Part shown: positions 14,842 through 20,062 of the stretch, one piece after another | Layout: every line of letters starts with the position of its first letter | Numbering within the stretch: position 1 is the stretch's first letter | DNA from: an uncultured Bacilli bacterium | GTDB taxonomy: Bacteria; Bacillota_I; Bacilli_A; RF39; UBA660 | Direction: 5' to 3' | DNA length: 20,062 nucleotides | NCBI GenBank assembly: GCA_944363745.1 | Contig: CALVVD010000006.1 | Coordinates: 1 to 20,062, forward strand | Position numbers and translations under genes: made by a program | Notes under the pieces: model-generated | What the model saw: only the letters and a program-made list of their open reading frames with translations | Databases searched by the model: none | What the model was told of the DNA's origin: nothing

Positions 14842-16635
14842 ATGAAAAATAATAAGAATAAAAAGATAACAGTAATAATTGTAAGTATATTAATAATATT
14901 AATTCTACTACTAGCATTAACATTTGCTTACTTTTCTACACAACTATCTGGAACAGATCAGATAGTAAAAGTAGGAGAGTTAGAGTTAGTATTAGATGAA
15001 AACAGTGAAGGTGTTAACTTGGGTAATGCATTAGGACTAAGTGATAGTCAAGGAATGTCTTTAGAAGGATCAACTTTTGAACTAAAGAATAATGGGAATA
15101 ATGCCGTAGACTATACAATATATTTAGATGATAATACAATAAGTGATACTGATACAAGAATAGATGATATGTATTTAAAATATAATTTAAATAAAAATGG
15201 TACTGATAGTGGAGCGACTTTATTAACTAGTATTGGTTCTAATCCTGATAGAGTTCTTGATAGTGGAACAATAGAAGGAAAAGGAACTAATAAATATAAA
15301 CTTAATCTTTGGATAACAGATGAAGTAGATGGTAACTATAGTGGTCAAGTATTTAGTGGAAAGTTAAGAGTAGAGGTAACACAAGAAAAATCTATTCCAA
15401 ACGCTCCAGAAATGGATAGTAATATGATAGCAGCTAAATATGAAAATAATAATTGGGTGAAAGCAGATAGTAGTAATCTAGATAATGACTGGTATAATTA
15501 TGATGAGTTAAAATGGGCAAATGCCGTAACAGTAAGTAGTGATACAAGAGATAATTATATAAATGCAGATACTGGAACAGTAATAAATATGGATGATATA
15601 GAGACAATGTGGGTATGGATACCAAGGTATAGTTACTCTATAGGGAGTGAAGACGGAACAAACTATTATGGAAAACAAGGAGATTATTTAGATGCTATAC
15701 CTACTAAGCAATTACCAGGAGAGATAGATGTAAAATTTGTTTCTAAGACACGAAAAGATAGAGGAACAGCAAAGTATATAGTAAGTAAAGGAATAAAAGG
15801 AACTGATTGGTATACTCCGGATGCTTTTACGTTTGGTGATGAAGAACTTAGTGGAATATGGGTAGGAAAGTTTGAGACAAGTAGTAGTAATCCAAGTGCA
15901 ACTAATGGTGGAGGTAATACAACAAATTTAGATGCCATGATTAAACCAAATGTAATAAGTTGGAGCGGAATGACTGTAAGTACAGCTTTTAATGTAAGTT
16001 TAAAGATGAATGATGAAGGAAATAGATATGGTTTTAGTAATGATGTAGATACCCATATGATGAAGAATAGTGAATGGGCAGTAGTAGCATATCTTTCACA
16101 GAGTAAATATGGAAAGTTAGGTAATACTAATTATAGTGGAGTGAATAAAGAAGTATATCAAAATAAATCAAATCATATAACAGGCTGTAGTTATGGAGCA
16201 CCTTCTAATGCAAATACAGATTATGGATGTCAATATCAATATAATATAGAAATAAATGGAACAGGGGCATCAACAACTGGTAATATTTATGGAATATATG
16301 ATATGAGTGGAGGAGCTTGGGAATATGTAATGGGCAATTACAATGACATGATAGGAAGAAGTGAATTTACTATAATGCCAGAATCAAAATATTATGACAA
16401 ATATACAAGTGATAATGTATTAACTGCTTGCAATAATAGCGAATGTTTATCTCATGGAATGAGTGAAGTAAGTGGCTGGTACAACGATTCTAATACTGTT
16501 GTAAATGAAAGTTATCAATGGAGTGTACATAGTGGTGGTTATTATTCTGGTGATATACGTGTTGGTATATTTTATTTTAGTTATCAAACAGGTTCGACTG
16601 ATGGTGGAAATTCTTTTCGCCTTGTAATAACTTAA
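14842..16635 (+). CDS. Membrane-anchored surface protein: TasA-like N-terminus, FGE/C-type-lectin-like C-terminus
   Basis: 597 residues. A Lys-rich start is followed by one hydrophobic segment (about residues 8-31) that serves as uncleaved anchor or signal peptide. Residues ~30-180 (AYFSTQLSGTDQIVKVGELEL..., STFELKNNGNNAVDYTIYLDD) look like the TasA/camelysin type of beta-sandwich. From ~255 (MWVWIPRYSYSI), and clearly at GIYDMSGGAWEYVMGNY (484-500), it follows the formylglycine-generating-enzyme/sulfatase-modifying fold, a C-type-lectin relative. It ends in W560SVHSGGYYSG...SFRLVIT597, the W-x-V-x-x-GG...FR closing pattern of that fold. The catalytic Cys pair of true FGE is not evident, so a binding role is more likely. 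The last two Arg codons are CGT and CGC, while earlier ones are mainly AGA. SD GGAAGGAG is at 14825-14832. Confidence 0.8.
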   Translation: MKNNKNKKITVIIVSILIILILLLALTFAYFSTQLSGTDQIVKVGELELVLDENSEGVNLGNALGLSDSQGMSLEGSTFELKNNGNNAVDYTIYLDDNTISDTDTRIDDMYLKYNLNKNGTDSGATLLTSIGSNPDRVLDSGTIEGKGTNKYKLNLWITDEVDGNYSGQVFSGKLRVEVTQEKSIPNAPEMDSNMIAAKYENNNWVKADSSNLDNDWYNYDELKWANAVTVSSDTRDNYINADTGTVINMDDIETMWVWIPRYSYSIGSEDGTNYYGKQGDYLDAIPTKQLPGEIDVKFVSKTRKDRGTAKYIVSKGIKGTDWYTPDAFTFGDEELSGIWVGKFETSSSNPSATNGGGNTTNLDAMIKPNVISWSGMTVSTAFNVSLKMNDEGNRYGFSNDVDTHMMKNSEWAVVAYLSQSKYGKLGNTNYSGVNKEVYQNKSNHITGCSYGAPSNANTDYGCQYQYNIEINGTGASTTGNIYGIYDMSGGAWEYVMGNYNDMIGRSEFTIMPESKYYDKYTSDNVLTACNNSECLSHGMSEVSGWYNDSNTVVNESYQWSVHSGGYYSGDIRVGIFYFSYQTGSTDGGNSFRLVIT

Positions 16636-16720
16636 TTTGTTTGTAAATAACAGTAAAGTTTTCTTTAAATTAGATACTTTATTTGTAAACTGTGCTAAAC
16701 TTAAACTAGAGGTGATTAAG

Positions 16721-17746
16721 GTGCGTGCAGTTGCATTAAAAGGTAAAAGAGAATTTGAATTAAAAGAAATTGATGAACCGGTTAAAGATGGGGAAAATGT
16801 TGTTATTAAAGTACTAAAGACTGGTATTTGTGGCTCTGATTTACATTATTTTGAAATGGGTGAACCTGTAGGGTTAGTAATGGGTCATGAGTTTTGTGGT
16901 GAAGTAATTGATCCTGGTAATAGAAGTGATTTAAAAGTAGGAGATAGAGTTACAGCTTTACCTATCTCACCATGTGGATCTTGTCCTGCTTGTTTAAGTG
17001 GTAATCCGCAGTACTGTAAGAGTACTTGGAGTAAGGCAGTAGGCCTTTCTTTTGATAATCCTGGTGGGTTAACAGAAAAAATTAAAGTAAGAAGTGATAT
17101 GGTTTTAAAAGTACCAGATAGTGTTAGTGATGAAGAGGCTGCTATGGTTGAACCTATTGCTGTTGCTTTACATGGTATTCATTTAGCTGATGTTAAAGTA
17201 GGCTCAAAAGTATTAGTAATTGGGGGAGGGATTATTGGCTTACTTAGTGCCATGTTTGCTAAAAAAGAAGGAGCCAGTTATGTAGCAGTAAGTGAAACTA
17301 ATCCTAATAGAGGAAAGAAAGCTCTTGATTTGTGTGTAGCTGATAAGTATTATGATGCTAGAGATGAAAATATGCTTAATGAAGTAATGACTGATACTAA
17401 TGGAGGCTTTGATATCGTTATAGAATGTTGTGGTAATGCTAGTGCTGTTACATCATCTTTAGTTACAGTAAAACCAGGTGGAGTTGTTGTCTTAGTTGGA
17501 GTTGCTACTGGTCCAATTAACATTCCAACAGTAGTTGCTGTTATGAACGAATTAACTATTAAAGGGGCAATTGCCTATACTAAGAATGAATTTGCAATGT
17601 GTCTTGATTTAATTAGTAGTAAACAAATAGAAGTTATGAAATTTGTTTCTGATATTGTTAGTTATAATGAAGTGGAATCTGCTTATCTTAGACTTACTAG
17701 TGGTAATGATGATGCTATTAAAATAATAGTAGATCCTACTAAGTAA
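16721..17746 (+). CDS. Zinc-dependent medium-chain alcohol dehydrogenase
   Basis: 341 residues from GTG 16721, chosen because GAGGTG at 16709-16714 precedes it and MRAVALKGKREFELKEIDEP is the usual family start. Catalytic zinc site: C37-G-S-D-L-H42 and GHE (55-57). The structural zinc site has four Cys at 85, 88, 91 and 99 (CGSCPACLSGNPQYC). MVEPIAVALHGI is followed by the nucleotide-binding G-G-G-I-I-G (168-173) and an acidic residue ending the next strand (VSETNP), favouring NAD over NADP. Closest in pattern to sorbitol, threonine or 2,3-butanediol dehydrogenases; the substrate cannot be fixed from sequence. It is a likely single-gene unit with a terminator after it. I saw no convincing promoter between 16636 and 16720. 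Confidence 0.92.
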   Translation: MRAVALKGKREFELKEIDEPVKDGENVVIKVLKTGICGSDLHYFEMGEPVGLVMGHEFCGEVIDPGNRSDLKVGDRVTALPISPCGSCPACLSGNPQYCKSTWSKAVGLSFDNPGGLTEKIKVRSDMVLKVPDSVSDEEAAMVEPIAVALHGIHLADVKVGSKVLVIGGGIIGLLSAMFAKKEGASYVAVSETNPNRGKKALDLCVADKYYDARDENMLNEVMTDTNGGFDIVIECCGNASAVTSSLVTVKPGGVVVLVGVATGPINIPTVVAVMNELTIKGAIAYTKNEFAMCLDLISSKQIEVMKFVSDIVSYNEVESAYLRLTSGNDDAIKIIVDPTK

Positions 17747-17762
17747 CTAATATTTTCCTTTG

Positions 17763-17786
17763 AGCAACTTATAGTGGTTGCTTTTT
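17763..17786 (+). terminator. Terminator of the dehydrogenase gene
   Basis: AGCAAC (17763-17768) pairs with GTTGCT (17777-17782) around an eight-base loop, followed by five T and C. Confidence 0.75.
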
Positions 17787-17787
17787 C

Positions 17788-17816
17788 TTGTATTTTGCCA
17801 TAAAATATGGTAAAAT
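17788..17816 (+). promoter_or_regulatory. Extended -10 promoter of the CmpB-GT2-MYG1 operon
   Basis: TTGTAT (17788-17793), 17-base spacer, extended -10 TGG-TAAAAT (17808-17816). The -35 is weak, but TGn plus 5/6 in the -10 is good. Confidence 0.55.
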
Positions 17817-17842
17817 AACACACAAACAAAGGGGTAGTAGTT

Positions 17843-18526
17843 ATGAGCAGTAAAAAACAAATATTTGCCGAAGGATATAGTGGCAAAAAATTATTTCTTA
17901 TCTTTGTTATTGGCTCTATTTTTGGAGCTTTATATGAACAAATACTTAATCTTATTAAAGTTTATTTTGCAACAGGAGAAATTGTTTGGTCATTAAGACG
18001 TGGTGTTATTTATGGTCCTTTTAGTCCTATTTATGGAGCAGGAGCAGTTTTAATTGTCTACTTTTTAGTACGTTCTAATTATTCAAAATTAAAAACTTTT
18101 CTTTATGGAGCATTACTTGGAGGAGCTTTTGAATATATTATTAGTTTTTTACAAGAAGTGTTTACTCATACAATTTCTTGGGATTATTCAAATTACTTTT
18201 TAAATATTAATGGCAGAACGACTATTCCTTTTATGATTTTTTGGGGCCTTTTAACTTTAATCTTTGCTAAATATATCTATCCATTTATTTCTAAACTAAT
18301 AGAAAAAATACCTGTTAATCTTGGTAATATTATCTTTTATATTCTTTTAATCTTCTTAATAATAGATATGTTTATATCATGGACAGCTTTAATTAGAAGT
18401 GCTATGCGAAGAAATAATATTGAACCTATTACTCCAGTAGGGGAATTTTATGATAAAGTATATCCTGATAAAGTATTATCTAAAAGTTTTCCTAATATGG
18501 AATTTAATATTAGAAAGGACAAGTAG
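17843..18526 (+). CDS. CmpB-type putative ABC transporter permease family membrane protein
   Basis: 227 residues. The RRGVIYGPFSPIYGAGA block, the YGALLGGAFEYIISFLQE segment and the WDYSNYFLNINGRTTIPF block together define the ABC_trans_CmpB family. About five membrane segments are predicted: ~17-37, 57-77, 85-105, 125-147 and 158-180, with a charged cytosolic-type tail. The name 'permease' comes from database annotation; no ATPase partner is nearby, and the function is not established. ATG 17843 follows AAAGGGG (17828-17834). Its stop is one base from the glycosyltransferase start, so the two are translationally linked and may act on the envelope together. Confidence 0.88.
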   Translation: MSSKKQIFAEGYSGKKLFLIFVIGSIFGALYEQILNLIKVYFATGEIVWSLRRGVIYGPFSPIYGAGAVLIVYFLVRSNYSKLKTFLYGALLGGAFEYIISFLQEVFTHTISWDYSNYFLNINGRTTIPFMIFWGLLTLIFAKYIYPFISKLIEKIPVNLGNIIFYILLIFLIIDMFISWTALIRSAMRRNNIEPITPVGEFYDKVYPDKVLSKSFPNMEFNIRKDK

Positions 18527-18527
18527 T

Positions 18528-19790
18528 ATGATAACACTTATATGTTTAGTTTTAATATTTATAGCAAGTTATATGTTAATTAAAGAATATTTAGTAGCCT
18601 TAAAAGGATCAAAGATTAAACTTATAAAAAACTATGATGATCCTTCTTTTGCCATTATTATACCGGCAAGAGATGAGTCATTAGTTATTAGTAATTTACT
18701 TGATAGTATTAAAAGACAAAGTATAAAAGTTAATCCTAAAGATATTTATATTATTGTTGAAAGTAAGAAAGATAAGACTGTAGAAATTGCTAAAACTCAT
18801 AATATAAATATAGTTTATCGTAGGGATTTAACTAAAAGACGTAAAGGATATGCTATTGATGATGCTATTAAAAAGATAATAAAATCTAAAAAACATTATG
18901 ATATGTATTTTATTTTTGATGCAGATAATATTTTAGATCGTGATTTCTGTAAAGAAATGATTAAAAGTTATAAAAAAGGGTATGATATAGGTATAGGATA
19001 TAGAAATACTAAAAATGGTAATAGTAGTATATATGCAGCGGCTTCTTCTTTAACATTTTCAATGATAAATACATTTTCTAATAATTATAAAGTTAAACAT
19101 AATTTAACTTTGACTGTTAGTGGAACAGGCTTTTATATTAAAGGAGAAGTGTTAGAAAAATTAGGAGGTTATCCTTTTAATAGTTTAACAGAAGATTATG
19201 AGTTTTCTTTATATGCAGTATTAAATGATTTAACTTCAACTTATAATACTAAAGCTAAGTATTTTGATGAGCAACCTACTAGTTATAGTATTACTATTAA
19301 ACAACGTACACGATGGGTTAAGGGGTATTTTACATCTAGAAATAAATATTATTCTTTATTAAAAAATAAACTAAAAGTTAAAGATAATAATTATCCATCT
19401 GTTTATATTACTTTAGTAGGAGTTAAGCCTTATATATTACTTGTAATTAGTGTAATTTTATATCTAGCTAATCTTATTTACAGAATTATATCTAATTCTA
19501 TTGTTAAAGTAGAAGTTACTAGTCTTTTATTGCAATTTTTTGTAATTATTTTTTTTATATATTTGATATTAATGGTTTTTACAGGAATTTTATTAATTAA
19601 AGAAAAAGCTAATCTTAGATTAAATAGAAAAATGAAAGTAAAAGTATTATTCTATAATCCTTTATTTTTAGCAAGTTATGTAAAATGTTTGTATTTAGCT
19701 TTAAAAAATAAAGATTTAGAGTGGGTAAAAATTGAACATAGTGATAATATTAGTTTGGAGGAATTAAATAATGGTAAGAATAGTAGATAA
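18528..19790 (+). CDS. Membrane glycosyltransferase family 2, QxxRW type
   Basis: 420 residues. One N-terminal membrane segment (2-22) is followed by a GT2 catalytic domain: IIIPARDES, DADN (131-134, metal/UDP-sugar binding), TED (221-223, catalytic base) and QRTRW (259-263). The D, DxD, TED and QxxRW set is that of processive synthases such as hyaluronan, cellulose and poly-GlcNAc synthases, as well as some lipid glycosyltransferases. Two to three membrane segments follow (about 295-322 and 332-360), with a basic tail. The product is unknown; an envelope polysaccharide or glycolipid is likely. ATG 18528 follows GAAAGGA (18513-18519). Its end overlaps the next gene by 20 bases. Confidence 0.9.
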   Translation: MITLICLVLIFIASYMLIKEYLVALKGSKIKLIKNYDDPSFAIIIPARDESLVISNLLDSIKRQSIKVNPKDIYIIVESKKDKTVEIAKTHNINIVYRRDLTKRRKGYAIDDAIKKIIKSKKHYDMYFIFDADNILDRDFCKEMIKSYKKGYDIGIGYRNTKNGNSSIYAAASSLTFSMINTFSNNYKVKHNLTLTVSGTGFYIKGEVLEKLGGYPFNSLTEDYEFSLYAVLNDLTSTYNTKAKYFDEQPTSYSITIKQRTRWVKGYFTSRNKYYSLLKNKLKVKDNNYPSVYITLVGVKPYILLVISVILYLANLIYRIISNSIVKVEVTSLLLQFFVIIFFIYLILMVFTGILLIKEKANLRLNRKMKVKVLFYNPLFLASYVKCLYLALKNKDLEWVKIEHSDNISLEELNNGKNSR

Positions 19791-20062
19791 TATAAGTGAT
19801 GCTAAATTTATTACTCATAGTGGAACAATGCATGCTGATGAAGTCTTTGCAACAGCTTTCTTAGATCTTTATTTTGAAGATGTTTCTTTAATTAGAGTTA
19901 GTGAAGTTCCTAGTAATATAAAAAGTGATGTTATTATTTATGATGTTGGGAAAGGTAATTTTGATCATCATCAGATAGATGCTAAGGTAAGAAGTAATGG
20001 TATTAAGTATTCATCATTTGGACTTTTATTTGAAGAGTATGGAATTAAGTATTTAGAAAAAT
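19771..20062 (+). CDS. MYG1/UPF0160 family metal-dependent hydrolase, N-terminal part
   Basis: The first 97 residues, cut by the right edge. THSGTMHADEVFATAFL (from residue 15) is the family opening with the metal-binding H-x-D (H21, D23). IIYDVGKGNFDHHQ (55-68) is the DHH-like metal motif. Members are DHH-superfamily phosphoesterases; eukaryotic MYG1 is a 3'-5' exonuclease, and bacterial roles are open. ATG 19771 lies inside the end of the glycosyltransferase gene, with GGAGG (19757-19761) upstream, which implies coupled translation. Confidence 0.9.
   Translation, partial: MVRIVDNISDAKFITHSGTMHADEVFATAFLDLYFEDVSLIRVSEVPSNIKSDVIIYDVGKGNFDHHQIDAKVRSNGIKYSSFGLLFEEYGIKYLEK

Noticed and set aside
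16622..16651. Imperfect direct repeat TTGTAATAAC / TTGTAAATAAC around the surface-protein stop as an insertion site.
   Set aside because: Short, AT-rich and imperfect; easily due to base composition.
16637..16720. Longer dehydrogenase start at 16637.
   Set aside because: The added 28 residues do not fit the family and no SD precedes them; GTG 16721 has GAGGTG.

Overview
The window is a compact, strongly AT-rich stretch with every gene on the plus strand. Spacing is short, G-rich Shine-Dalgarno (SD) sequences are strong, Arg is mostly AGA, and the promoters are sigma-A-like with frequent TGn extended -10 boxes. This points to a low-GC Firmicute, most likely an uncultured gut Bacilli lineage near Erysipelotrichia/RF39 and the Mollicutes; the lineage is inference. 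No gene has an in-frame TGA and one gene ends in TGA, so the standard bacterial code fits. No tRNA, rRNA, CRISPR array, IS or phage gene was seen, and no gene-free stretch exceeds 300 bases.

Region 1 (1-4718) holds the 3' end of an AAA/DUF4143 ATPase gene, a GNAT acetyltransferase and a stand-alone SWIM zinc-finger protein, closed by a terminator. A new promoter then drives a UPF0158 protein, an unrecognised 119-residue protein and a pRiA4b ORF-3-like protein. Region 2 (4719-6204) has a divergent metK and a cutA-like gene, each with its own promoter and very short leader. Region 3 (6205-8303) is an operon of a carboxymuconolactone-decarboxylase-like protein, a cupin and a DUF362 protein. It sits behind a MerR-type promoter (19-bp spacer filled by an imperfect palindrome) and ends in a perfect terminator hairpin.

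Region 4 (8304-14623) is DNA-transaction genes: a UvrD-type helicase with a nuclease-like insert, a 36-residue membrane peptide whose stop codon lies in a terminator, a SWIM-SNF2 helicase, and a low-molecular-weight protein tyrosine phosphatase. Region 5 (14624-16635) is the most unusual. A promoter is followed by a short ORF carrying a run of ten G, then a strong terminator, then directly, with no room for another promoter, the gene for a membrane-anchored surface protein with a C-terminal FGE/C-type-lectin-like domain. Only one of the three reading frames across the G run carries translation into the terminator stem. The layout therefore suggests a phase-variable switch of surface-protein expression by translation through an attenuator. 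This is a hypothesis from sequence alone.

Region 6 (16636-20062) has a zinc alcohol dehydrogenase with a terminator, then an operon of a CmpB-family membrane protein, a membrane glycosyltransferase of the QxxRW type and the start of a MYG1-family hydrolase gene.
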